A stretch of 54,123 nt of DNA from JBOCEF01 sp047610385 (GCA_047610385.1 JBLGAC010000027.1:1-54123); one strand, 5' to 3'; shown: positions 1 through 9,206, counted from the first letter of the stretch. Notes: generated by a model not told the origin, from the sequence alone. Numbers and translations: made by a program.

Positions 1-2
1 TG

Positions 3-1583
3 ACCTTTCACGGCGCCGCGCGCGGCGTCACCGGATCGTGCCACCGGCTTGAAACCCGCGGCGGCACGGTGCTGATCGATTGCGGGATGTTCCAAGGCTC
101 AAAGTCGGAGAAGGAGCTGAACTACCGCCCCATGCCCTTTGACGCCCGGCGCATTGATGCGGTTCTGCTGACCCACGCGCATATCGACCACAGCGGCCTT
201 CTGCCCAAGCTGGTCAAAGAAGGCTTCGACGGCCCGATCCACGCCACTGAGGCGACGGTGGATCTGGTCGGGATCATGCTGCCCGACAGCTCACACATCC
301 AACGCTCTGAGGTGCATTACCTCAACCGCCGCAACATCCGGCGCGGCGGGCAAGAGGTGCAGCCGATCTATGGCGATGCGGATGTGCGCAAGTGCCTGTC
401 GCAATGCCGGGCGACGCAGCTTGATATTTGGGTCGATGTGCTGCCGGGGATGCGGGCGCGGTTCTGGAACGCGGGGCATCTGCTGGGCTCAGCCTCAATT
501 GAGGTGGAGGTAGATATCGGCGAAGGCGCGCCCATGCGGCTGCTGTTCTCGGGCGATATCGGGCCGAACGCCAAGCTGCTGCACGCCGATCCTGAGGGGC
601 CGAGCGGGCTTGATTACGTCATCTGCGAATCCACCTATGGCGATGAGGCGCGCGGTGGGGCCCACGGTGGGGCCACTGGCCCCGCACGGCGCAAGCTGCT
701 GTGCAAAGAGGTTCGCGACGCTTTCCATCCCGGAGGCGTGCTGATCATCCCGTCCTTCGCTGTAGAGCGCGCGCAAGAACTGATCAGCGACCTGTCGCAG
801 CTGATGCAGGAAGCTGAGCTGCCCGACATTCCGATCTATGTGGACAGCCCCATGGCCACCCGCGCCACTGAGGTGTTCGAAAAGCACATCGAGGACCTGG
901 AGGGTGGCGCCCCACTGGCCAGAGCCTTGCGCGCGCACCGGGTGAATTTCACCGAATCGGTTGAGGCCAGCAAGGCGCTGGAGCATGTGGAGGGCTTTCA
1001 CATCATCATCGCCGCCAGCGGCATGTGTGAGGCCGGGCGCATCCGCCACCATCTGAAGAACTGGCTATGGAACCGCAAAGGCACGGTGCTGATCGTCGGC
1101 TTTCAGGCTGGGGGCACGCTGGGGCGCATCTTGCTGAACGGTGCCGGCAAGGTGCGCATTCAAGGCGAGGAAATCTCAGTGCGCGCGCGGATCCGGTCGT
1201 TGGATCTGTATTCAGGCCATGCCGACGGGCCGCAATTGCGCGCATGGGTAAAGGCGCGCCTGCCCATCGCCCATGACCTGTTCATGGTGCACGGCGAAGA
1301 TGATGCCATCGCAGGCCTTCGCGCCCGGCTGGACGGCGTGATCGACGACGCCCGCCTGCAAGATCCGGCCTTGGACGAGACGTGGGAGCTGACCGCCCGC
1401 GGCGCGCGTGCCCTGCCCATGGAGACCGTTCCGCGGCTGGCCCCCGACAAGGTCGCGCGGTTTGATTGGCACAATGATGCGTCGAAACTGATCCTCGACA
1501 TCAACGACGCGCTTGCTGCTGAGGTCGACGAAAAGCACCGCGCAGTGTTGATCCACCGCCTGACCCGCGCGCTGGAGGGATAG
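3..1583 (+). CDS. MBL-fold / beta-CASP metallohydrolase (5' partial)
   Basis: The reading frame is open from the first bases of the window, and conserved residues (an FHGAARGVTGSCH segment typical of the family N-terminus) lie before the first possible internal start, a GTG at 69. The true start is therefore just outside the window. All metallo-beta-lactamase motifs are visible: the LIDCGMFQG Asp, the zinc signature HAHIDH, the GHLLGS His and the FSGDIG Asp. The beta-CASP motifs CESTYGDE, ASGMCEAGRIRHH and YSGHAD follow. This is the RNA-processing (CPSF73/Ysh1-like) branch of the superfamily, which in bacteria acts as a cytoplasmic zinc-dependent nuclease. The substrate here is unknown. It lies 166 bp upstream of the acyl-CoA ligase operon on the same strand. 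The family call is secure; the function is inferred. Confidence 0.9.
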   Translation, partial: TFHGAARGVTGSCHRLETRGGTVLIDCGMFQGSKSEKELNYRPMPFDARRIDAVLLTHAHIDHSGLLPKLVKEGFDGPIHATEATVDLVGIMLPDSSHIQRSEVHYLNRRNIRRGGQEVQPIYGDADVRKCLSQCRATQLDIWVDVLPGMRARFWNAGHLLGSASIEVEVDIGEGAPMRLLFSGDIGPNAKLLHADPEGPSGLDYVICESTYGDEARGGAHGGATGPARRKLLCKEVRDAFHPGGVLIIPSFAVERAQELISDLSQLMQEAELPDIPIYVDSPMATRATEVFEKHIEDLEGGAPLARALRAHRVNFTESVEASKALEHVEGFHIIIAASGMCEAGRIRHHLKNWLWNRKGTVLIVGFQAGGTLGRILLNGAGKVRIQGEEISVRARIRSLDLYSGHADGPQLRAWVKARLPIAHDLFMVHGEDDAIAGLRARLDGVIDDARLQDPALDETWELTARGARALPMETVPRLAPDKVARFDWHNDASKLILDINDALAAEVDEKHRAVLIHRLTRALEG

Positions 1584-1749
1584 GGGCAAAAGGTGGCTGT
1601 GGCCGCGCGGCTTGCAAACCGACGGGATGGCGCCGCCAATCCGCCCTTCGCCCGATGCCGCCCGCGTTGCACCGCAGGGATGGCCGTGTCCATCAGCGGA
1701 TTGATCGAGGTCATGGCGCAGATCGGCCGCGCGCCTACCGTAACGGAAT

Positions 1750-3531
1750 ATGATTATGCGGGGGGAGGACACGTCGATCAACCGGTCGATCATTCGTGCA
1801 GACCCGGCCGAGGCCGCCTCTGCCAATCTGCCTGACCCCGATGCCGCCCGCGTTGGCTTTGCTTGGGATCGGGCCCGCGCGCGCCTGTCGGGCCTGCCGG
1901 GCGGTGGGCTGAACATCGCCTTTGAGACGGTCGATCGCCATGTGGCCACGGGGCATGGCGCACGCATCGCGCTTCGGTGGATCGGCATGGATGACCGGGT
2001 GGTCGATATCTCCTATGCCGATCTGGCGGGGCGTGCCGCGCGGTTTGCCAATGTGCTGGCGGCCAACGGGGTGGGGTGCGGGGGACGGCTGTTCTGCCTC
2101 ATGGGCCGTTTGCCAGAACTGTATGTCGGCGCGATCGGCGCGCTGAAGGCGGGGCTGACGTTTTCGCCGTTGTTCTCAGCCTTCGGGCCCGAACCGATCC
2201 GCGCACGGATGGAGATCGGCGACGCATCGGTCCTGTTGACCACTGAGGCGCTGTATCTGCGCAAGGTCGCGCCATGGCGCGCTGATCTGCCGGGGCTGAC
2301 GCTGGTGCTGCTGGTCGGCTGCAAGGGCGCGGCACCCGAAGGCTGCGTGGCGCTCGGCCCGGCGATGGAGGCCGCCTCAGACATCTTCGAAACCGTGCCC
2401 ACGGGGCCAGAGGACATGGCGCTGATCCATTTCACCTCCGGCACCACCGGGCGGCCCAAGGGCGCGGTGCATGTGCACGACGCCGTGGTGGCACATGCGC
2501 AAACCGGGCGCGTCGCGCTCGATCTGCGGCCCGGCGACATTTACTGGTGCACGGCGGATCCGGGCTGGGTGACCGGCACGTCCTACGGCATCGTTGCGCC
2601 GCTGGTGAATGGCGTCACCATGATCGTGGATGAGGCCGATTTTGACGCGGCGCGCTGGTATCGCATCCTGTCCGATCAACGCGTGCAGGTCTGGTACACC
2701 GCCCCGACCGCCATCCGCATGCTGATGAAGGCCGGCAAAGACGCCGCCGCAGGGCATGATTTTTCAGCCCTCAGGGTCATCGCCAGCGTGGGCGAGCCGC
2801 TGAACCCCGAAGGCGTGATCTGGGGGAACGATGTGTTCGGGCGCCCGTTCCTCGACAACTGGTGGCAGACTGAGACCGGCGGGATCATGATCGCCAACCT
2901 GCCCGCGATGGATGTCAAACCGGGGTCGATGGGCAAGCCCCTGCCCGGCATCACCGCCGGGATCGTGGCGCGCAATGGCGATCATGTGACCGAAGCGACC
3001 GAGGCGATGGTTGTCGGCGAACTGGCGCTGCGCCCCGGCTGGCCATCGATGATGCGCGCCTATCTGCATGAAGACGCCCGCTACGCCAAATGCTTCGTCG
3101 ATGGCTGGTATCTGACCGGCGATCTGGCGATGCGGGACGCTGACGGCTATTACTGGTTCGTCGGGCGCGCCGACGATCTGATCAAAAGCGCTGGCCACCT
3201 GATCGGCCCCTTTGAGGTTGAAAGCGCGCTGCTGGAGCATCCCGCCGTGGCCGAGGCCGCCGTGATCGGCATTCCCGATGAAGCCGCGGGCGAGTTGGTG
3301 AAGGCCTATGTCGCGCTGAACCAAGGGGTCGAAACCTCGGACGCGCTTGAGCGTGAGATCCGCGGCCATGCGCGCGCCCGCCTCGGCCCCGCGGTTGCGC
3401 CGCGCCAGATCGTGTTCCGCAAGACGCTGCCCAAAACCCGGTCCGGCAAAATCATGCGGCGGCTGCTGAAAGCACGAGAGCTTGGCCTGCCCGAGGGCGA
3501 TATCTCTACGCTGGAGGTGGATGAGACATGA
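1750..3531 (+). CDS. AMP-forming acetate/acyl-CoA ligase
   Basis: An ANL-superfamily ligase of 593 residues that should activate acetate or a short carboxylate to acyl-CoA via an acyl-AMP. The P-loop reads FTSGTTGRPKG, followed by WCTADPGW and WWQTETGG, which are typical of acetyl-CoA synthetases. The hinge is TGDLAMRDADGY and the C-terminal catalytic Lys lies in KTRSGKIMRR. The length and the DNWWQTETG motif point to the short AcsA type. The start is uncertain: ATG codons at 1750 and 1756 are in frame and neither has a strong ribosome binding site. Its stop overlaps the E1 start in an ATGA, so it is the first gene of a coupled operon with E1, E2, acyl carrier protein and malic enzyme. It appears intact, unlike three of its partners. 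Confidence 0.88.
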   Translation: MIMRGEDTSINRSIIRADPAEAASANLPDPDAARVGFAWDRARARLSGLPGGGLNIAFETVDRHVATGHGARIALRWIGMDDRVVDISYADLAGRAARFANVLAANGVGCGGRLFCLMGRLPELYVGAIGALKAGLTFSPLFSAFGPEPIRARMEIGDASVLLTTEALYLRKVAPWRADLPGLTLVLLVGCKGAAPEGCVALGPAMEAASDIFETVPTGPEDMALIHFTSGTTGRPKGAVHVHDAVVAHAQTGRVALDLRPGDIYWCTADPGWVTGTSYGIVAPLVNGVTMIVDEADFDAARWYRILSDQRVQVWYTAPTAIRMLMKAGKDAAAGHDFSALRVIASVGEPLNPEGVIWGNDVFGRPFLDNWWQTETGGIMIANLPAMDVKPGSMGKPLPGITAGIVARNGDHVTEATEAMVVGELALRPGWPSMMRAYLHEDARYAKCFVDGWYLTGDLAMRDADGYYWFVGRADDLIKSAGHLIGPFEVESALLEHPAVAEAAVIGIPDEAAGELVKAYVALNQGVETSDALEREIRGHARARLGPAVAPRQIVFRKTLPKTRSGKIMRRLLKARELGLPEGDISTLEVDET

Positions 3532-5482
3532 CCGACCCGACCAAGCCGCGCCTGACCCACGCCCATGTGGCGGACCTGCTCAGCGCCATGATCCGCATCC
3601 GCAAATTCGAAGACACCTGCGCCGAATTGCACACAAAGGGCGAAATCCGCGGCTTTCTGCACCTTTATGACGGCGATGAGGCGATCGCCGCAGGCATCAT
3701 CCTCTGCCTTGGCCCCGATGACCGCATCGTCGCCACCTACCGCGAACATGGCCATGCGCTGGTGCGCGGCGCGGCGATGCGCAAAGTGATGGCCGAAATG
3801 ATGGGCAAGGCGGCGGGCTGTTCGGGCGGGCGCGGCGGGTCAATGCATCTGTTCGACCGCGCCACGAATTTCCACGGCGGCAACGCCATCGTCGGCGGCG
3901 GGTTGCCCATGGCCGCGGGGCTGGCGCTGGCTGACCGGATGCGCGGCGATCGCAATGTCACCGCCTGTTTCTTTGGCGAAGGCGCGGCGGCTGAAGGTGA
4001 GTTCCATGAGAGCCTGAACCTCGCCGCCCTGTGGGATCTGCCGGTGCTGTTCGTGTGCGAAAACAACGGCTACGCCATGGGCGACGCGCAGGCCCGCACC
4101 CAGGCAGCCAGCGAAATCCACGCCAAGGCGGCTGGATATGGCATGACGTCCGAGGTTGTCGACGGCATGGACGTGGTCGCCATTGAGGCCGCCACCCGCC
4201 GCGCCGTCGCTGCAATGCGCGAAACCGGCAAACCCCATTTTCTTGAATGCCGCACCTACCGCTTTCGCGCCCATTCGATGTTCGACGCCCAGCTTTACCG
4301 GGACAAAGCTGAGGTTGAGGGCTGGAAAACCCGCGGCCCGATCCTGCGCTTCCAGACATGGCTGCTGTCGAACAACCTGATCCACACAGATGAAATCACG
4401 GCGCTGGAGGCCGCCATCGACACGGAAATCGCCGACGCGGTGGCCTTTGCCCAAGCCGCTGATCTGGAACCCATCGCCGATTTGACGCTGCATGTGACCG
4501 CCGACATGCCCCCCGCGCCGCCCCCTGCAACCCCGACCGACCCCATTGAAACCACCTATCGTGATGCCCTGCGCGCCGCCATCGACGAGGCGATGACCAA
4601 GGATGACCGCGTGTTTCTGATGGGCGAGGATGTGGGTGCCTATGGCGGCTGCTACGCGGTGTCGATGGGGCTGATGGACAAGTTCGGGCCGGACCGCATC
4701 CGCGACGCGCCGCTGTCGGAATCGGGGTTCACCGGCGCAGGCATCGGCGCGGCCATGGCCGGAATGCGCCCGATCATAGAGGTGATGACGGTCAATTTCA
4801 GCCTGCTCGCGCTTGACCAGATCCTGAACACTGCGGCCACGATCCGGCACATGTCAGGTGGGCAGTTCGGCGCACCGGTGGTGATCCGCATGGCGACGGG
4901 GGCGGGCAAACAGCTTGCGGCCCAGCATTCCCACAGCCTTGAGGGCTGGTTCGCCCATATCCCCGGCCTGCGGGTGCTGACGCCTGCGACGCTTGCGGAT
5001 GCGCGCGGGATGCTGGCGACGGCTTTGACCTGCCCCGATCCGGTGCTGATCTTTGAAAACGCGCTTTTGTACAACATGACCGGGCCGCCATCCGCAGGCC
5101 CGGCAAAGACCTGACCCTGCTGACCTATGGCGGATCGCTCGCCAAAACGCTGGTGGCGGCTGAGGCGCTGGCGAAGGATGGCATCGACGCCGAGGTGATC
5201 GACCTGCGCACCCTGCGCCCCTTGGACGACGCAACCATCATGGCGTCCGTCGCGCGCACCCGCCGTGCGGTGGTGGTCGATGAGGGCTGGCGCTCTGGCT
5301 CCATCTCAGCCGAGATCGCGGCGCGGATCATGGAGCAATGCTTCTGGACCCTCGACGCCCCCGTGGGCCGTGTGTGCAGCGCCGAGGTTCCGATCCCCTA
5401 CCCCAAACACCTCGAAGACGCCGCGATCCCGAGCGTTCCAGCCATCATCGCCGCCGCCCGCGCCGCCATGGGGCTGGGCTGA
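3528..5482 (+). pseudogene. Fused E1alpha-E1beta 2-oxoacid dehydrogenase, frameshifted
   Basis: One polypeptide joins E1alpha (about residues 1-325) and E1beta (from about 338) of a pyruvate/acetoin-type thiamine-diphosphate dehydrogenase. E1alpha shows YREHGHAL, GRGGSMH and the ThDP site GEGAAAEGEFHES...ENN, with GEG replacing the usual GDG. E1beta shows the catalytic-region GEDVG, DAPLSESGFTGAGIG and AQHSHSLEGWFAHIPGL. The frame stops at 5114 with a foreign tail (GPPSAGPAKT), while the expected sequence AAIRRPGKDLTLLTYGGS continues in the frame one base back from 5084 to the TGA at 5480-5482. Relatives usually have about a dozen residues between NMxG and AAIRRPG that are missing here, so a short out-of-frame deletion is more likely than a single lost base. 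The start overlaps the ligase stop (ATGA) and the end overlaps the E2 start (TGATG). It is either a pseudogene or an assembly error. Confidence 0.82.
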
Positions 5483-6605
5483 TGGGCGTGTTCCGCATGC
5501 CCTCGCTGGGGTCGGACATGGAGGCCGGCAAGCTGGTCGAATGGCTGGTTGCGCCCGGCGATCAGGTGCGCCGCGGTGACGTGATCGCGGTGGTCGAGAC
5601 CCAAAAAGGCGCCATCGAGGTCGAGATATTTGAAACCGGTGAGGTTTCGCGCCTGTTGCTGGGCGTCGGCGCCACCGTCCCCGTCGGAACCGCGATGGCT
5701 GAGATTGGCGTGGTTGCGGCCACAGCACCTGAACCCACGCCCGCCACACCAATATTGGCTGCGCCCGCGCCTGCCCCCAAACCCGCGCCCGCCGCCGCGC
5801 CCCATGGCCAGCCGCCATCATCCCCCGCGGCGCGGATGCTGGCGCGCGATCGCGCCATGGCATTGGACGGCATAGACGGCTCCGGCCCCGACGGCGCGGT
5901 GCTGCTGCGCGACGTGGCGGCGGCAAAACCAGCCAGCTTTGGCCCCCGCGACATGCGCAGCGCCATTGCCGCCGCCATGTCCAGGTCGAAACGCGAAATT
6001 CCGTATTTCTACCTGAGCCATGAGATCGACCTGCACCCCGCGACAGACTGGCTGGCCGCGCGCAATGCTGGCCGCCCGCCCGAGGCGCGGTTGGTAATGG
6101 GGCTTTTGCTGATCCGCGCGGCGGCGCTGGCCGCCCGCAAGCATCCCGCGCTTAACGGCACCTATCAACACGGCGCTTTTCGCCCTGCAGCGCGCGTGCA
6201 TCCGGGCGTCGCAGTGTCCCTGCGCGCCGCGGGCTGACGGCACCTGCGCTGAGGGACGCCGACATGGGCGGGCTGGACGATCTGATGGCTGCGATGCGTG
6301 ATCTGGTGGCGCGGGCGCGCACGGGGCGGCTGCGGTCCTCGGCGCTCAGCGATCCGACGATCACGGTGTCCAGCCTCGGCGATCGCGGGGTGGATGCGCT
6401 TTTTGGCGTGATCTTCCCGCCGCAGGTCGCGCTGGTCGGCTTTGGCACACCGCGCCTGCGGCCCATGGTTGTTGGGGGCGGCGTGGCCACGCGCATGGCG
6501 GTGATCGCCACGCTTTCGGCCGATCATCGCGCGGCGGACGGGCGTCTCGGCGCTGCGTTTCTGGCGGACATCGCCGCCCGTCTGCAAATCCGGGAGGCTC
6601 TATGA
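5482..6605 (+). pseudogene. 2-oxoacid dehydrogenase E2 lipoyl acyltransferase, frameshifted
   Basis: This is the E2 core of the complex, which carries acyl groups on lipoate. Residues 1-75 form a lipoyl domain with the acceptor Lys42 in VETQKGAIEVE. An Ala/Pro linker follows, then a peripheral-subunit-binding domain (SSPAARMLARDRAM...GSGPDGAVL), then the catalytic acyltransferase domain. The first frame ends at a TGA (6235-6237) after VSLRAAG. The family sequence GLTAPALRDADMGGLDDL continues one base back and runs to 6605, including the active-site motif DHRAADG and the conserved FGVIFPPQVALVGFG. Adding one base near GCCGCGGG (about 6226-6233) would restore a roughly 374-residue E2. The ATG overlaps the E1 stop and the last bases overlap the acyl carrier protein start (ATGA). 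E3 (lipoamide dehydrogenase) is absent from the cluster. Confidence 0.82.
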
Positions 6606-6856
6606 CCCCTGACAACATCAAGACCGCACTGATCGAGGAGCTGCAGATCATCGCGCCGGAAATCGACCCCGCCTCGGTCGACCCTGACGACGACCTGCGC
6701 GAGGGCTATGAGATCGACAGCATCGATTTCCTGACCTTCATCAGCGCGATCAACCAGCGGCTGGGCATCGACGTGCCTGAGGGCGATTACCCCCATATGA
6801 CCAGCATCGACCAGGCCACCGCCTATCTGGACGCCCGCTTGAAAGACGCCGCGTGA
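6602..6856 (+). CDS. Acyl carrier protein
   Basis: An acidic 84-residue carrier protein. The phosphopantetheine attachment site is Ser40 in the motif EIDSIDFL, followed by the usual helix III (PHMTSIDQATAYL). It lacks the neighbouring fab genes of the fatty-acid acyl carrier protein and sits between E2 and malic enzyme, with 4-base overlaps on both sides (ATGA and GTGA). It is therefore probably a dedicated carrier used by this operon rather than the housekeeping AcpP. The partner enzyme that would load or unload it is not evident. The reading frame is intact. Confidence 0.85.
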   Translation: MTPDNIKTALIEELQIIAPEIDPASVDPDDDLREGYEIDSIDFLTFISAINQRLGIDVPEGDYPHMTSIDQATAYLDARLKDAA

Positions 6857-7964
6857 CCACCCCCACCAACCGTGACCCCGAGGCGCTGGCCGCCCATGCC
6901 CGTTGGCGCGGCAAGATCCGCACCATGCCCAAATGCCCGATCAACGGGATCGATGATTTCGCCCTTTGGTACACGCCCGGCGTCGCCGCAGTGTCACGCG
7001 CCATCGCGGCTGATCCCGCACAATCCTGGGCGCTGACCGGGCGCGCGGACACTGTGGCCATCGTCTCGGACGGCGGCCGCGTGCTGGGCCTTGGGGACAT
7101 CGGCGCTGAGGCAGCGATGCCGGTGATGGAGGGCAAGGCGCTGCTGTTCAAACATCTGGGCGCCGTTGATGCCGTGCCGCTTTGCGTCGACGTGCATGAC
7201 GAAGACGCGCTGGTTGCCTTTGTGCACGCAATCGCCCCCAGCTTTGGCGGCGTGAATCTTGAGGACATCGCCGCCCCCAAATGCTTTCGCGTGCTTGAGC
7301 GGTTGCAGGCAAGCCTGCCGATCCCTGTCTGGCATGACGACCAGCAAGGGACCGCGGCGGCGGTGCTGGCGGGCCTATGGAACGCGCTTGTGGTGGTGGG
7401 AAAACGGCTCGAAGACGTCTCCATCGCGCTGGTCGGCATCGGGGCGGCGAACCATGCGGTCTGGCGCATGCTGTGCGCGGCGGGCGCTGATCCCAGGCGG
7501 ATCATCGCCTGTGACAGCGTCGGGATTTTGCACATCGGGCGCGCGGACATCGCCGCCGACAAGCTCCGCTTGCGCGAAAAATGGCAGGTTTGCACCCAGA
7601 CCAACCACGCCGGGCGCACGGGCGGCGTGCGCGAGGCGCTGATCGGCGCGGATGTCTGTATTGCGTTTTCTGCGTCCGGGCCTGATGTGATCGCGCCCGA
7701 CTGGATCGCCGCCATGGCGCCGGGCGCGATTGTCTTTGCCTGTGCGAACCCAACGCCTGAGATTTGGCCAGACGCGGCCCGCACCGCCGCCGCCGCCGTC
7801 GCGGGCCGGGCGGGGCCCAGGCCACGGGTGATCCGGGCCGCGCTGGCCATATCACCGCCGCAACCTCGCGCCGCATAGCCGCCGCGCGCGCGGCCGCCAC
7901 GGCGGCGCTGGCCGCAGAACAGGCCACAGAACAGGAGGTGGAGCAGGCGGTGGGGCGACGCTGA
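6853..7964 (+). pseudogene. Short malic enzyme, C-terminus frameshifted
   Basis: An NAD(P)-dependent malic enzyme that would decarboxylate malate to pyruvate and so feed the adjacent 2-oxoacid dehydrogenase. The conserved blocks LWYTPGVAAVS, GLGDIGAEAAMPVMEGK, the substrate/metal region NLEDIAAPKCF, the HDDQQGTA loop and the Rossmann motif GIGAANHA are present. After ANPTPEIWPDAARTAAAAV the family's NQVNN/FPG block is missing. The frame then stops at 7878, whereas helix-like sequence HITAATSRRIAAARAAATAAL, expected at the C-terminus, continues one base back to 7964. This implies a small deletion and a frameshift. The GTG start overlaps the acyl carrier protein stop (GTGA). It is probably inactive because the NQVNN nicotinamide-site loop is lost. 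Confidence 0.75.
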
Positions 7965-8240
7965 AATCGCGCGGTCAGCGCGGCGCCCGTGTTGAACACC
8001 CCGGCCACGCCTGCGCAATATGACGCGCCACCGTGCCCCAAAGCTTGCCGATGACGGACAATGGTGCGCGTTCACCCCACCATGTGAACCTGTCACCGCT
8101 TGGTTCTGGTCACATGCTTATCTATGCGGCGTATCGCTTGTCGACCAGGGGGACTTTCCAACCGGGGGCTGAGGGCCCACGGCGCGGAGTATCAACGCGG
8201 TTGATGCATCCAAACAGGGTGAGCTCAGTTGAGCGGAACC

Positions 8241-8407
8241 TGAGTCATTGGCGTTAAATAACGCATACACATCGGCATTATTATTGCGCTTCATTGAAGG
8301 GTAAAAGCCATTCTGACGCAGTAGGCTTTGAAAATCATGCACCGTAAATGCAGATCTAAAATGGCGGCAAAATAAAAAATCTTTCAGGTCCAGATGTAGC
8401 TGATTTC
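8241..8407 (-). pseudogene. IS3-family transposase (OrfB) remnant
   Basis: On the minus strand, 8407-8342 translates as EISYIWT, a stop, then KIFYFAAILDLHLR. This matches the rve-domain block of IS3 OrfB transposases (TDITYIWT..GWLYLAAVIDLFSR). From 8342 a different frame gives HDFQSLLRQNGFYPSMKR followed by NNNADVYALFN. This resembles the later block (DFQ.LL...G..PSMSR.GNCWDN). The DDE region between the blocks is deleted and there is an internal stop, so it is a dead fragment. The segment is AT-rich compared with the host genes, consistent with transfer. No terminal inverted repeats were found. Confidence 0.6.
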
Positions 8408-8651
8408 ACTCGGCAGTCGATACATATCGTCGCCGCGATGCCAATCACTGATTAGGCTATATTTCGCCCCCTGTGCTGCCAGCGTGCGCCAACCTGTGGG
8501 CGCGGTTCGCCGTGATGGGCTGGATGCTGATTGACCCGCCCTTGTCGGTGCTGATCATCCTGCGCTCAGCCCATGCGGTGGTGAAGGACAGCGACACCAT
8601 GCCCAAAGGCATCTCGCGCGCCGTCAGCCCGCGGCGGCGGGACAGGTTCGG

Positions 8652-8703
8652 CATCGCCCATCGCCCATCGCCCATCGGCGGTGGAGGTGGAGGTGGAGGT
8701 GGA
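8652..8703. repeat. Two adjacent microsatellites
   Basis: CATCGCC occurs three times in tandem (8652-8672) plus a variant copy (8673-8679). It is followed directly by GGTGGA four times (8680-8703). They lie 44 bp beyond the cupin stop codon. Confidence 0.9.
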
Positions 8704-8747
8704 ACGCCGCGCCTGCGCAGACGCGCAAAACGCGGCGTGTTGGCGGA

Positions 8748-9152
8748 TCAGCCCGGCGCGGTGCGGTAATCGGCGTCGGTCACCGGCTCCAACCAATCGG
8801 CGGCGCTGCCGTCCAGTTCTTCTTGAATGGCGATGTGGATCATCTCAGCGTCCGGCGCGGCGCCGTGCCAATGAACTTCGCCCGGCGCGATGCGCACCAC
8901 GTCGCCAGCGGTGATCTGCTGCACCGGCGCGCCGCGCAGCTGCACCCGCCCGACGCCGCCAAGCACGATCAGTGTCTGGCCTAGCGGATGCGTGTGCCAG
9001 TTGGTGCGCCCGCCGGGGGCGAAGCGCACATTCAGCACCTTGACCCGCGCCGGCGCAGGCGGGGCCCCGAGGGGGATCTGCCAGACCTCGCCAGTGAAAT
9101 AGGCCGAGGAGGCGGGCTTTTCCGCCATCTCGGCAGCCTTGATCAGGTCCAT
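8748..9152 (-). CDS. Single-domain cupin protein
   Basis: A 134-residue cupin. The metal-binding motifs are clear: WHTHPLGQTL in the first box and a second box with PGEVHWHGAAP, giving the His/Gln/His set seen in manganese cupins of the small hydroxynitrile-lyase-like group. That group is often found beside carboxymuconolactone-decarboxylase-like proteins, but no such gene is present here. The protein is probably cytoplasmic, as no signal peptide is visible. It is transcribed alone, downstream of der on the same strand. The true substrate is unknown. Confidence 0.82.
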   Translation of the reverse strand: MDLIKAAEMAEKPASSAYFTGEVWQIPLGAPPAPARVKVLNVRFAPGGRTNWHTHPLGQTLIVLGGVGRVQLRGAPVQQITAGDVVRIAPGEVHWHGAAPDAEMIHIAIQEELDGSAADWLEPVTDADYRTAPG

Positions 9153-9206
9153 GAGATATCTTTCTATCGTCTGGTCATCACCGGGTTGGCGCGAAAGGCG
9201 CCCGCC

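Larger units (their letters stand above)
7965..8747. other. Gene-poor stretch with decayed mobile DNA
   Basis: I see no convincing intact gene between the malic enzyme relic and the cupin gene. The part from about 8210 to 8460 is much more AT-rich than its surroundings and contains the IS3-type relic listed separately. The part from 8463 to 8680 has short open frames on both strands with no recognisable family. The microsatellites at 8652-8703 follow. Confidence 0.6.

Noticed and set aside
6750..8096. 448-codon open frame on the minus strand
   Set aside because: It lies opposite the acyl carrier protein and malic enzyme, is Ser/Arg/Ala-rich and has no domain; an antisense shadow.
8457..8675. 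Minus-strand open frame of 72 codons (MPLGMVSLSFTTAWAE region)
   Set aside because: No recognisable domain or ribosome binding site, and it runs into a microsatellite.
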